DNA from: Microbacterium sp. A20
GTDB taxonomy: Bacteria; Actinomycetota; Actinomycetes; Actinomycetales; Microbacteriaceae
Assembly (NCBI RefSeq): GCF_004794515.1
Contig: NZ_SSDF01000084.1
Span: 62,001 to 126,000 of the forward strand
Length of the DNA: 64,000 nt
Direction of reading: 5' to 3'
Numbering within the stretch: position 1 is the stretch's first letter; each line of letters opens with the position of its first letter. Below, piece after piece: positions 35,402-43,130 of the stretch. The translations under genes and the position numbers were made by a program. The notes below the pieces were generated by a model. The model was not told the origin of the DNA and ran no database searches. It was given only the letters and a program-made list of their open reading frames with translations.

Positions 35402-35407
35402 CACGGC

Positions 35408-36853
35408 TCAGTGCGCGGCGAGGGACCGCTCGCCCTGCATCGGCATCAGCTCCTCCTTGGTGCCTCGCACCAGGAACACCGCGATCACGGAGGCTGCGAC
35501 CATGAAGACCGCCGCGGCGATGAACGTCCACCCGTACGCATCGGTAAGCTGCGACGGCGCCAGCTCACCCTGGGCGTGTCCGCCCACGGCGGCGGCGTAC
35601 ACGGCGGTGAACACCGAGAGTCCGATCGACCCTCCGATCTGCATCGCCGAGTTCGCCATGGCGGACGCGACGCCGGCATCGTGCGGAGCCACCCCCGACA
35701 GCGCCAGGTTCTGCAGCGGGATGAAGATGAACGCCATCCCGACGCCGAGCGCCACCAGCGCAGGGGCGACCTGCACGAGGTACGCGCCGTCCGGGGTGAT
35801 GCCCGAGAGGTACACCATCCCCGCGGCGGCGAGCAGCGGGCCGACGATCAGCATCGGTCGCGGCCCGATCACCGGAAGCAGCCGGGTCGCGATCGGCGCG
35901 ATGATCATGGTCGCGATCGGCAGGGGCAGCGTGGCGAGCCCCGCCGGGAACGCGCCCATGCCGAGCACGAACTGCAGGTGGAACGTGAGGTACATCGTGG
36001 CGCCGATCATGATCGCCCCGGCGACGCCCTGGATGAGGAACGCCCCACCCCGGACGCGATCGGCGACGATCCGCAACGGCAGCAGCGGCTGTGCGACCCG
36101 GCTCTCGATCCAGACGAAGAGCGCGAGCAGGACGACCCCGAGCACCAGGAACGAGATCGTCAGCGGATCACCCCATCCGTGCTCGGCGAGACTGAACCCG
36201 TAGACGAGCGCTCCGAGCCCGAGGGTCACCGTGATGGTGCCCCAGACGTCGTACCGGTTCTCACCCTCGGCCTTGCTCTCGGTGAGGAAGAGGGCACCGC
36301 CGATGAGACCGACCACCACGAAGAAGACGTTCACGAAGAGACACCAGCGCCAGTCGGCGAACTCGGTGAGCAGCCCTCCGAGCAGGAGGCCGACCGCGGC
36401 TCCCGTTCCGGCGACGGTCCCGAACACGGCGAAGGCGGTGTTCCGGTCGCGGCCGGAGGGGAACGTCACCGTCAGCAGAGCCAGCGCCGCCGGGGCGAGC
36501 AGCGCGGCGAAGACCCCCTGGAGCCCGCGCGCGAGGATGAGTTCCCAGCCCTGCTGTGCGAATCCGCCGTACAGCGACGCCGCCCCGAATCCGATCATGC
36601 CGATCATGAAGATGCGCTTGCGCCCGATGTAGTCGGCGAGGCGTCCGCCGAAGAGCAGGAGCGCGCCGAACGCCAGCGCGTAGGCGGTGACGACCCACTG
36701 CCGCTGCCCGTCGGAGAGGCCGAGAGCGGCCTGGGCCCGCGGGAGCGCGATGCTCACGATGGTGCCGTCGAGCACCACGACGAGCTGAGTGAGGGAGATG
36801 ACGATGAGTGCCCACCACCGGGAATGTGGATGGGCGCGCAGGGACGAAGACAT
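35408..36853 (-). CDS. DHA2 family MFS drug exporter
   Basis: A 481-residue major facilitator of the EmrB/QacA class with 14 membrane segments. Motif A is seen as LFGGRLADYIGRKRIF after TM2, and motif C of the antiporter type as VAGTGAAVGLLLGGLL. LDGTIVSIALPRAQAALG in TM1 is the DHA2 signature (D1). It expels cationic or hydrophobic drugs in exchange for protons. Its ATG at 36853 lies 7 bases past a GGAGG that is buried in a terminator-like hairpin, suggesting inducible expression. Confidence 0.92.
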   Translation of the reverse strand: MSSSLRAHPHSRWWALIVISLTQLVVVLDGTIVSIALPRAQAALGLSDGQRQWVVTAYALAFGALLLFGGRLADYIGRKRIFMIGMIGFGAASLYGGFAQQGWELILARGLQGVFAALLAPAALALLTVTFPSGRDRNTAFAVFGTVAGTGAAVGLLLGGLLTEFADWRWCLFVNVFFVVVGLIGGALFLTESKAEGENRYDVWGTITVTLGLGALVYGFSLAEHGWGDPLTISFLVLGVVLLALFVWIESRVAQPLLPLRIVADRVRGGAFLIQGVAGAIMIGATMYLTFHLQFVLGMGAFPAGLATLPLPIATMIIAPIATRLLPVIGPRPMLIVGPLLAAAGMVYLSGITPDGAYLVQVAPALVALGVGMAFIFIPLQNLALSGVAPHDAGVASAMANSAMQIGGSIGLSVFTAVYAAAVGGHAQGELAPSQLTDAYGWTFIAAAVFMVAASVIAVFLVRGTKEELMPMQGERSLAAH

Positions 36854-36857
36854 GGAA

Positions 36858-36892
36858 AAACCTCCGGTGTCTGATGAGGATGCCGGAGGTTT
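36858..36892 (-). promoter_or_regulatory. Terminator-like hairpin masking the exporter ribosome site
   Basis: On the minus strand AAACCTCCGG (36892-36883) pairs perfectly with CCGGAGGTTT (36867-36858) around a 15-base loop and is followed by TTCC and the ATG. The downstream arm contains the GGAGG Shine-Dalgarno. The same structure could stop transcription (stem plus a U run) or block translation. A second hairpin CTCAGCC/GGCTGAG lies at 36931-36949. Confidence 0.7.
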
Positions 36893-36903
36893 CGAGCCTC
36901 GGA

Positions 36904-36960
36904 TCAGCGCGTACCTGGACGCCTGACCACCTCAGCCAACGGGGCTGAGCAGAACTCCAT
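36904..36960 (-). CDS. Possible 18-residue leader peptide of the exporter
   Basis: A short frame MEFCSAPLAEVVRRPGTR ends 12 bases before the ribosome-masking hairpin, the spacing expected of an attenuator leader. It has no clear ribosome site. The hexamer TAGAAT (36959-36964) overlaps its start codon and could instead be the promoter -10, which would place the start of transcription within the frame. Coding status is therefore uncertain. Confidence 0.35.
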   Translation of the reverse strand: MEFCSAPLAEVVRRPGTR

Positions 36961-36970
36961 TCTATCGCAT

Positions 36971-37163
36971 GATGTTCGAGGAGGAAGCGGAAGGTCCCCT
37001 GACCCACCCTCGTCGCGACGATCGACACGCGGTGATGCGAGATGCGCTGTGCACCATCACCTGTGCGGCGTGCGGGGCTGCGCGATGCGATATCAGGGCT
37101 GCCCTCCGCCCAACAGGTGCCGGCTTGCCCCGCCGGCTGAGGGTTGTGCCCGCTTCGTCGCGA
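36971..37163. other. Gene-free stretch with small hairpins
   Basis: Between the exporter leader and the DIP1984 stop I see no credible gene. It holds a 7-bp inverted repeat GGTGATG/CATCACC (37031-37061). It also holds a GC hairpin of two GCCGGC arms (37119-37137), which may terminate nothing obvious upstream on the plus strand but follows the DIP1984 gene on the minus strand. Confidence 0.5.
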
Positions 37164-37646
37164 CTACCGACTTCCGCTCTCCTCCTCGAGGTCGTTCGCC
37201 CAGTTCGCCTGCTGGATCCGGTTGTCGAGCTCGCGCAACTCCTGTGCGACGGCGTCGGCCCTCGATCGCAGCTGCGCGACCGGCAGCGCCGAGACCTGCC
37301 GCAGCTCCGACCTCATCTGGCGCAGGTACTGGTCGTTCGAGCCGGATGCCGCGGCCGCCGCGTCCGTCAGCACGGAGTGGCGCAGACGCAGCACATCGCG
37401 GGCGGCGAGCGCATCCGTCATCGTGCCGTCGGCACCGAGGTCGAGCCGCGCGTTGGTCGCGTTGATGCGACGGATCAGGTCGCGCAGCTGGGTCAGCGCG
37501 GCGTCCGCTTCGACGATGAGCGCCGCGGCGTCCTCGGCCGGCTCCTCACCCTCCTGGTAGCGGGCGTTCGCGACGATGCGGGCGCGCAGCTGCTCGATGC
37601 GGCGCTGCAGATCGGCGCGTGCGGTGAGGGCCTCAGCGAGTTTCAT
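37164..37646 (-). CDS. DIP1984 family protein
   Basis: A 160-residue, almost wholly helical protein: MKLAEALTARADLQRRIEQLRARI, then LIRRINATNARLDLGADGTMTDALAARDVLRLRHSVL. These match the DIP1984 family of septicolysin-like small proteins found across bacteria. Function is unknown; the charge pattern suggests a coiled coil. It is followed on the minus strand by the hairpin at 37119-37137. Confidence 0.88.
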   Translation of the reverse strand: MKLAEALTARADLQRRIEQLRARIVANARYQEGEEPAEDAAALIVEADAALTQLRDLIRRINATNARLDLGADGTMTDALAARDVLRLRHSVLTDAAAAASGSNDQYLRQMRSELRQVSALPVAQLRSRADAVAQELRELDNRIQQANWANDLEEESGSR

Positions 37647-37698
37647 GGGCCCATCCTCGCAGCAGCGGGCCGTAACACGGCGTCATAATGCACGCGAG

Positions 37699-38007
37699 TC
37701 AACGCGAGCGCAGCAGCGGCGCGTGCTCGGGGTGCGCTGCGAACCAGTCGGCGACGTACCAGCAGACGGCGTCGACCTTGCGGTCGCCGCGCTCCTCGAT
37801 GTCGGCGACGGCCCCCTCGACGACCTTCCCGGCATAGCCGTGGCCGCGGAAAGTCGGGACGGTGAAGGCCCTGGTGAGGGCGATCGTGTGTCCGTCGTCG
37901 CGGTAGTCGAGAACGCTCACGAGCTTTCCGTCGCGCATGAGCGTGTAGCGCGACGCGTCCTTCTCGTCGGTCAGGATGAAGCCGCCGACGGTGTGCGAGA
38001 TCGTCAT
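37699..38007 (-). CDS. Short GNAT acetyltransferase (YjdJ-like)
   Basis: A 102-residue protein of the small GCN5-related group. Strand MRDGKLVSVLDYRDDGHTIALTRAFTVPTFRGHGYAGKVVEGAVADIEERG includes the acetyl-CoA loop RGHGYAGKV. VDAVCWYVADWFAAHPEH ends it, with a Cys before WYV as in the YjdJ family. The start at 38007 (MTISHTVGG) faces the strong promoter of the cysteine-rich leader, only 40 bases away. Confidence 0.85.
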   Translation of the reverse strand: MTISHTVGGFILTDEKDASRYTLMRDGKLVSVLDYRDDGHTIALTRAFTVPTFRGHGYAGKVVEGAVADIEERGDRKVDAVCWYVADWFAAHPEHAPLLRSR

Positions 38008-38046
38008 CCGAGCAACGTTACGCCCGCTCGCGGACGCCCGGGCGTT

Positions 38047-38076
38047 TTGACATGGGCGGTCACGATCGGACATAAT
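38047..38076 (+). promoter_or_regulatory. Near-consensus promoter for the cysteine-rich leader
   Basis: TTGACA (38047-38052) and CATAAT (38071-38076) are 18 bases apart. The leader ATG follows the -10 by only six bases, so transcription probably begins at or beside the start codon and the message is leaderless. It is one of the best sigma-A-like promoters in the window. Confidence 0.8.
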
Positions 38077-38082
38077 CCCCCC

Positions 38083-38184
38083 ATGACCACCAACGCAAGC
38101 CCTTTGTCCGCCCAGGAGGCGAACAGGACTGCCGGGATGATGATGCCCGGTCGCGTTGGCATGTGTTGCCGAATGTGTCGCTGA
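38083..38184 (+). CDS. Cysteine-rich leaderless leader peptide
   Basis: A 33-residue frame starting MTTNASPLSAQEAN and ending RVGMCCRMCR, then TGA. Three cysteines in the last six residues, a start codon at the predicted transcription start, and a structured gap of 155 bases before the next gene match the polycysteine leaderless sORFs known as cysteine-responsive attenuators in mycobacteria. The peptide probably acts by ribosome pausing when cysteinyl-tRNA is scarce rather than as a stable product. Downstream are hairpins CCTCGC/GCGAGG (38213-38229) and GAGCCC/GGGCTC (38297-38318). Confidence 0.7.
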   Translation: MTTNASPLSAQEANRTAGMMMPGRVGMCCRMCR

Positions 38185-38339
38185 ACGAACAGCCACCCCG
38201 CCTGACCTGACGCCTCGCCATCTGCGAGGGCAGAGTCACCGAGCATCCACCCTTTGCTCGCTTCCCGGCTCCGCCGGTCATTCATGCAACGCATCAGAGC
38301 CCCGCTCGATCCGGGCTCACGTCCTGAGGACTCATCATC

Positions 38340-39047
38340 ATGTCGAACACCGCACTTCTCGAGCGTCCCGCCACCACCGCCGCGATCCGCACGCAGCCCG
38401 AGACCGCTGCCCCCCTGGCCGCCGCCGGCGCCGATCTGCCCGCCGTCCGCTCGCCCCGCGGCTTCGCCCTCTATGTCGGACTCGACGAGATCAAGGCAGC
38501 CGAAGCCGGAGTCAGCCTCCCCCTCCTCGTCGACGCGCTGCGTCGCACCCTCGCCGAACTCGCACCGGGTGCCGAGACGCACGCCACGGTCGCCCTCGCC
38601 CCGCACGGCTCCGGAGGCCGCGACCTCGACGTCGTCCGCCTCGCCCTCCAGGAGCCGGGTGCGATCGCCCGCACCAAGGCCGCCGCCGAAGAGGACGTCG
38701 TGGAAGAGGAGACGGGCGTCACCGTCGACATCTCCCGCAAGCGCGTGCTCATCGACGGAGAGTCCGCGGCCTTCACCTACAAGGAGTTCGAGCTGCTGCA
38801 GTACCTGGTGCTCCGCGAGGGACGCACCATCGAGCGCAGCGAATTGGTCTCGGCGCTCTGGCAGGCACAGGACGACGAGACGCCCGGCGAGCGCACGATC
38901 GACGTGCACGTCCGCCGCCTTCGCGCCAAGCTCGGCCGCTACGAGGACATCGTCCGTACCGTGCGCGGCATCGGGTACCGGTTCGACCGTCACGCCGACG
39001 TCGTCATCCGCTACGGCCACGGCACCCCCTCGCCCGACCGCTTCTGA
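38340..39047 (+). CDS. Orphan OmpR/PhoB-type winged-helix regulator
   Basis: A 235-residue protein. The first 120 residues are Ala/Pro/Thr-rich, then FALYVGLDEIKAAEAGVSLPLLVDALRRTLAEL, which is not a normal receiver domain: I find no Asp-Asp/Asp/Lys set. The C-terminal 100 residues are a Trans_reg_C winged helix (VDISRKRVLIDGE, TYKEFELLQYLVLREG, IDVHVRRLRAKLGRYEDIVRTVRGIGYRF). It probably binds DNA without phosphorylation control. The Shine-Dalgarno TGAGGA lies in a small GTCC/GGAC stem. The cysteine-rich leader upstream suggests control by cysteine supply. Confidence 0.85.
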   Translation: MSNTALLERPATTAAIRTQPETAAPLAAAGADLPAVRSPRGFALYVGLDEIKAAEAGVSLPLLVDALRRTLAELAPGAETHATVALAPHGSGGRDLDVVRLALQEPGAIARTKAAAEEDVVEEETGVTVDISRKRVLIDGESAAFTYKEFELLQYLVLREGRTIERSELVSALWQAQDDETPGERTIDVHVRRLRAKLGRYEDIVRTVRGIGYRFDRHADVVIRYGHGTPSPDRF

Positions 39048-39090
39048 GCGCCCTCGGGTCCGTGTCAGGGCCGGCGCGTAGGGTGGGCGC

Positions 39091-40053
39091 ATGACCCTGA
39101 TCGAGCATCCTGCGACGACCGACGCCGCGTCTGCGGATGGTCGCAGTGAGACCGTTTACCGGCCTCCGCACCCGCTCGATCTCCGACGCACGGTCGGCAT
39201 GCTCCGACGCGGTGGCACCGACCCGACGATGGTCATCGACGGCCCCGTCATCTGGCGCGCCATGCGCACGCCGCTCGGGCCCGCGACACTCGCCCTGCGC
39301 ATGTCGGGCGAAGAGGTCAGGGCCGCGGCCTGGGGCCCCGGAGCCGAACACGCGCTCTCACTCGTGCCCGCCCTCTGCGGTGCCCACGACGATGCCGGGG
39401 ACTTCGATGCGTCGCGGCATCCCCTCATCGCCGATTCCGCGCGCCGACACCCGGGCCTGCGGCTCGCCCGCACCGACGAGGTGTTCGACGCTCTCGCGTG
39501 CGCGATCATCGAGCAGAAGGTCACCGGCATGCAGGCCTTCGGCGCCTGGCGCTGGCTGGTCTCGCGCTTCGGCGAGCGCGCACCCGGTCCGACGCCGCGA
39601 CCGATGTTCGCTGCTCCCGCTCCCGAGCAGTGGTACCGCATCCCGTCCTGGGCCTGGCACCGCGCCGGGGTCGAACCGCCGCAGTCCCGCACCATCGTGC
39701 GCGCGGCCGAGCGCGGCGACCGCATCGCCCGCGCTGTGCACGCGGCTGCTCCCACGGGCGCTGACCGCGACCGTGTGCTCACCAGCCTGCCGGGTGTCGG
39801 CGTCTGGACGGCGGCGGAGACCCGTATCCGAGCCCTGGGCGATCCCGATGCGGTCAGCGTCGGCGACTATCACCTCGCCCACGAGGTCGGCTACGCGCTG
39901 ACGGGCAAACGCACCGACGACGAGGGGATGCTCGAGCTCCTCGCACCTTGGGCGGGTCAACGGCAGCGCGTCGTGCGCCTCATCTTCGCCAGCGGTGTTC
40001 AGGAGCCGCGCCGGGGGCCCCGTCTCGCGCCCGAAGACCATCGCCACCGCTGA
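39091..40053 (+). CDS. AlkA-like DNA-3-methyladenine glycosylase (HhH-GPD)
   Basis: A 320-residue base-excision enzyme. A helix region DEVFDALACAIIEQKVTGMQAFGAWRWLV is typical of AlkA/Ogg. The helix-hairpin-helix is LTSLPGVGVWTAAETRIRALGDPDAVSVGDYHL, with the catalytic Asp in VGDYHL. It probably removes alkylated purines. It starts 44 bases past the winged-helix gene and could be co-transcribed with it. N-terminal residues 1-80 form the TATA-binding-like domain in weak form. Confidence 0.88.
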   Translation: MTLIEHPATTDAASADGRSETVYRPPHPLDLRRTVGMLRRGGTDPTMVIDGPVIWRAMRTPLGPATLALRMSGEEVRAAAWGPGAEHALSLVPALCGAHDDAGDFDASRHPLIADSARRHPGLRLARTDEVFDALACAIIEQKVTGMQAFGAWRWLVSRFGERAPGPTPRPMFAAPAPEQWYRIPSWAWHRAGVEPPQSRTIVRAAERGDRIARAVHAAAPTGADRDRVLTSLPGVGVWTAAETRIRALGDPDAVSVGDYHLAHEVGYALTGKRTDDEGMLELLAPWAGQRQRVVRLIFASGVQEPRRGPRLAPEDHRHR

Positions 40054-40075
40054 CGCCGCCACCTATGCTGGTGCC

Positions 40076-40273
40076 ATGTCCCGTTCTGCGCTGCGCATCT
40101 CCATCACCGTCGGCCTGCTCATCGTCGGCGTCGTGGTCGGGCTGATCTTCCAGAACGTCTGGCTCGGCGTGCTGCTGGCTGCCATCGTCTGGCTGGGATG
40201 GTTCCTCGGATACGAGTCGCGCCGAGGCAACAACGCCGGCGTCAACGACGAGGACCACGGCATCGAGCTCTGA
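40076..40273 (+). CDS. Small two-helix membrane protein
   Basis: A 65-residue protein. LRISITVGLLIVGVVVGLIFQNVWLGVLLAAIVWLGWFLGYESR is two closely spaced membrane helices, then an acidic tail NDEDHGIEL. The Q-N after the first helix resembles LapA/YtxH-like small membrane proteins, but I cannot assign a family. The ATG at 40076 is the first start after the glycosylase stop. Confidence 0.6.
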   Translation: MSRSALRISITVGLLIVGVVVGLIFQNVWLGVLLAAIVWLGWFLGYESRRGNNAGVNDEDHGIEL

Positions 40274-40301
40274 GAGCAGCCTCGCGCACCGCATCCGTCC
40301 C

Positions 40302-41057
40302 TCAGTAGTAGACGGCGAGGGGTCCCGAGGGGCCGTCGACGACGTGGACCGGGGTGTCGAACACGCGCGTGAGCACGTCGTCGGTCATGATCTCGGCCGG
40401 TGAGCCGAACTCCACCACCGCCCCGTCCTTCATCGCGCAGATGTGATCGGAGTAGTGCCCGGCGAAGTTGATGTCGTGCAGCACGATGACGATCGTGCGT
40501 CCGAGCTCCTCCGCGGCCCGGCGCAGGTGCTTCATCATCTGCACCGCATGCCGCATGTCGAGGTTGTTCAGCGGTTCGTCCAGCAGCACGAATTCGGTGT
40601 CCTGCGCCAGGACCATCGCGACATAGGCGCGCTGGCGCTGGCCACCGGAGAGCTCGTCGAGATAGCGGCCCTCGAGCGGTCCGAGGTCGAGGAAGTCGAT
40701 CGCCTGACTGATGATCTCCTCGTCCTCTCGGTTCAGTCGCCCCTTCGAGTGCGGAAAGCGACCGAAGCCGACCAGCTGACGCACGGTGAGCCGGGTAACG
40801 AAGTGGTTCTCCTGCCGCAGGATCGACACGACCTTCGCCAGGTCCTTCGACTTCGTCGAGGCGACATCGAGTCCGGCGATCTCGATCGCGCCGGCGTCCA
40901 TACCGTTCAGTCGGCCGATCATCGTCAGCAGGGTCGACTTGCCGGCGCCGTTCGGTCCGATGAGCGCGGTGATGCCTCCGGCGGGGATCTCGAGGTCGAC
41001 GGGGCCGATCGCGACCTCGCTGCTGTAATCACGGCGGACGCCGTCGAGTGAGATCAC
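40302..41057 (-). CDS. Siderophore ABC transporter ATP-binding protein
   Basis: A 251-residue FepC/FhuC-type ATPase. Walker A is GPNGAGKSTLL, signature LSGGQRQRAYVAMVL, Walker B FVLLDEPLNNLD and the switch His IVLHDINFAGHYSD. The last two features are typical of iron-siderophore importers. The GTG start at 41057 overlaps the permease stop by four bases. It is the last gene of the operon starting with the binding protein at 44123. Confidence 0.94.
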   Translation of the reverse strand: MISLDGVRRDYSSEVAIGPVDLEIPAGGITALIGPNGAGKSTLLTMIGRLNGMDAGAIEIAGLDVASTKSKDLAKVVSILRQENHFVTRLTVRQLVGFGRFPHSKGRLNREDEEIISQAIDFLDLGPLEGRYLDELSGGQRQRAYVAMVLAQDTEFVLLDEPLNNLDMRHAVQMMKHLRRAAEELGRTIVIVLHDINFAGHYSDHICAMKDGAVVEFGSPAEIMTDDVLTRVFDTPVHVVDGPSGPLAVYY

Positions 41058-42103
41058 AGTCGGCCCTTTCTGAGGATGACGATGAGGAACACGGTGCCGC
41101 CGACGAGCTCGATCAGGATCGACACCATCCCCTGCGCGTAGAAGACGTTCTTCATCACGAAGTACGCGCCCGCGAGGATGGTGAACGCCGTGAGCACCGC
41201 GACGGGGAAGATGAGCCGATGGTCGTGCGTGTCGGCGAACTGATACGCGAGGGTCGCCACCAGGAATCCGAGGAACGTCATCGGTCCGACGAGCGCGGTC
41301 GATGTCGCCATCAGCACCGCGACCAGGAAGAGCACGATGAAGAGCTCGCGTCGATGGTCGACCCCGAGGGAGCGCGCGGCATCCGGCCCGAGCGCCATCA
41401 GGTTGAGCCGCCGGGATCGCAGCCACAGCAGTGCGGAGGCCGCGACGACCAGGGGAATCGCCAACGGGAGGTAGGAGGGATCGGCGTTGGACACGTTGCC
41501 GAACAGCCGGGCGGCCAGCACGTCGAACTCGCTGGGCGTGAGCAGGCGCTGCATGAACGTGGCGATCGCGCCCAGTCCCCCACCGATCACGATGCCCACC
41601 AGGAGCATGATCTGCAGGTTGCCGTATCGCCCGGACAGCAGCCAGCCGTAGAGCGCGACCGCGAGCCCGACCATGATCGCGACCTGGATCGCGAACTGGC
41701 CGACGCCTTGGATCGCCACGAGCCCTGCCACCCCGAACAGGTACACCGTCGAGGTCTGCACCACTCGGTAGAGCGACTCGAACCCCATGATCGACGGGGT
41801 GATGATGCGGTTGTTCGTGACCGTCTGGAAACTCACCGTGGCGATGGCCTGCGCGACCGCGACGAGCGCCATGACCGTCACATCGATCCCCCGGTGCTGG
41901 GCGATGCGCCAGAACCCCGTCGAGCCGACCGGCATGGGGTTCCCCCAGGCGAGCAGGCCGAAGCCGGAGCCCGCGGCCAGGACGACGAGGAGGCCGAGCA
42001 CGATGAGGTACCGACGGCGCGCACGAGGGGTCGTGAACGAGCCCGACGATCGCGGCACCGGAACCGGAACCGCCGCCACCTGCTCCCCCACGCCGCTAGC
42101 CAC
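41054..42103 (-). CDS. Siderophore ABC transporter permease (FecCD), second subunit
   Basis: A 349-residue FecCD-family permease with about nine or ten helices. Family features include IIGGGLGAIATFMQRLLTPSEFDVLAARLFGNVSN, ALGPDAARSLGVDHRRELFIVLFLVAVLMATSTALVGPMTFLGFLVATLAYQF and the C-terminal SILIELVGGTVFLIVILRKGR. GTG at 42103 is taken as the start. It overlaps the first permease by 8 bases. The N-terminus has a 35-residue Pro/Val-rich tail. Confidence 0.92.
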   Translation of the reverse strand: MASGVGEQVAAVPVPVPRSSGSFTTPRARRRYLIVLGLLVVLAAGSGFGLLAWGNPMPVGSTGFWRIAQHRGIDVTVMALVAVAQAIATVSFQTVTNNRIITPSIMGFESLYRVVQTSTVYLFGVAGLVAIQGVGQFAIQVAIMVGLAVALYGWLLSGRYGNLQIMLLVGIVIGGGLGAIATFMQRLLTPSEFDVLAARLFGNVSNADPSYLPLAIPLVVAASALLWLRSRRLNLMALGPDAARSLGVDHRRELFIVLFLVAVLMATSTALVGPMTFLGFLVATLAYQFADTHDHRLIFPVAVLTAFTILAGAYFVMKNVFYAQGMVSILIELVGGTVFLIVILRKGRL

Positions 42104-43082
42104 GTCGACGCTGCCTGAGCAGGAGGAGCACGAACACCACGGCGCCGACGACACCGAGGATCAGCGACACCGGAACCTCGAACGGCATGATGATCGTGCG
42201 TCCGATGATGTCGCACACCGTGACGATCGCGATGCCGAGCAGGCACACCCACGGCAAGTTGCTGCGGAGGTCGTCGCCGCGCACCATCGAGACGATGTTC
42301 GGCACGATCAGTCCGAGGAAGGGCAGGTTGCCGACGACGACCGTGACCACTCCCGTGGTGATCGCGATGAGGACCGTGCCGAGCAGGATGATCCGGTTGT
42401 AGTTCACCCCGACGTTCGTGGCCACTTCCTCGCCGAGGCCGGCGATGGTCAGCCGGTCGGCCACGAAGAACACGATCACCCCGATGATCGCCACGATCCA
42501 CAGCATCTCGTACTGGCCGCGCATCACCGAGGTGAAGCTGCCGGCGAACCACACGCCCAGGATCTGCAGGGAGTTCGTGGCGAGCGCGAGATAGGTCGAC
42601 AGGGCGCCGACGACCGCCCCGAGCATGATGCCGACGATCGGGACGATGAGCGATGACTTGAGCGCGACGCGGCGCAGGAAGGCGAAGAAGACCATCGTGC
42701 CGATGAACGCCGCGAGCACAGCGCCCGCCATCCGCAGCGGAAGCGACGGCTGCGGGACGAGGATCATGACCGTCAGGAGCCCGAGTCCCGCCCACTCGGT
42801 GGTTCCGGTCGTCGTCGGCTCGACGAAGCGGTTCTGGGTGAGCAGCTGCATCACGAGGCCCGCCATCGCCATCGCCGCGCCCGAGAGGACGAGGGCGATC
42901 GTCCGGGGCACGCGCGTGATCTGGAACATCTCCGCGCCGTCGTCGGCGCCGGCGATGTCGTACACACCGGTGAAGAGCGAGATGACGAGGAGCACGACGA
43001 CGACGAGCACGCCGATGAGCAGCTTGCCGTCGAACAGCCGCCCGGCGTACCGGGGCGGCGGGGTGGTTTCTGTGGGGGTCAT
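42096..43082 (-). CDS. Siderophore ABC transporter permease (FecCD), first subunit
   Basis: A 328-residue membrane protein of the BtuC/FecD fold. It carries RVPRTIALVLSGAAMAMAGLVMQLLTQNRFVEPTTTGTTEWAGLG (the RxPR and GxxMQ...NPLA-like region), and a late GLIVPNIVSMVRGDDLRSNLPWVCLLG. It heterodimerises with the next permease to pass ferric siderophore. A 40-base hairpin (43088-43127) separates it from the binding-protein gene. Confidence 0.93.
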   Translation of the reverse strand: MTPTETTPPPRYAGRLFDGKLLIGVLVVVVLLVISLFTGVYDIAGADDGAEMFQITRVPRTIALVLSGAAMAMAGLVMQLLTQNRFVEPTTTGTTEWAGLGLLTVMILVPQPSLPLRMAGAVLAAFIGTMVFFAFLRRVALKSSLIVPIVGIMLGAVVGALSTYLALATNSLQILGVWFAGSFTSVMRGQYEMLWIVAIIGVIVFFVADRLTIAGLGEEVATNVGVNYNRIILLGTVLIAITTGVVTVVVGNLPFLGLIVPNIVSMVRGDDLRSNLPWVCLLGIAIVTVCDIIGRTIIMPFEVPVSLILGVVGAVVFVLLLLRQRRRG

Positions 43083-43087
43083 GATGA

Positions 43088-43127
43088 CGGTGCGGCGGCA
43101 CCCGAGTCATCCGGATGCCGCCGCCGT
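43088..43127 (-). promoter_or_regulatory. Hairpin between binding-protein and permease genes
   Basis: GCGGCGGCA (43092-43100) and TGCCGCCGC (43116-43124) form a 9-bp stem that ACGG/CCGT can lengthen. Placed in the only sizeable gap of the operon, it can protect or attenuate the message so that the binding protein exceeds the membrane subunits. Confidence 0.6.
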
Positions 43128-43130
43128 ACT

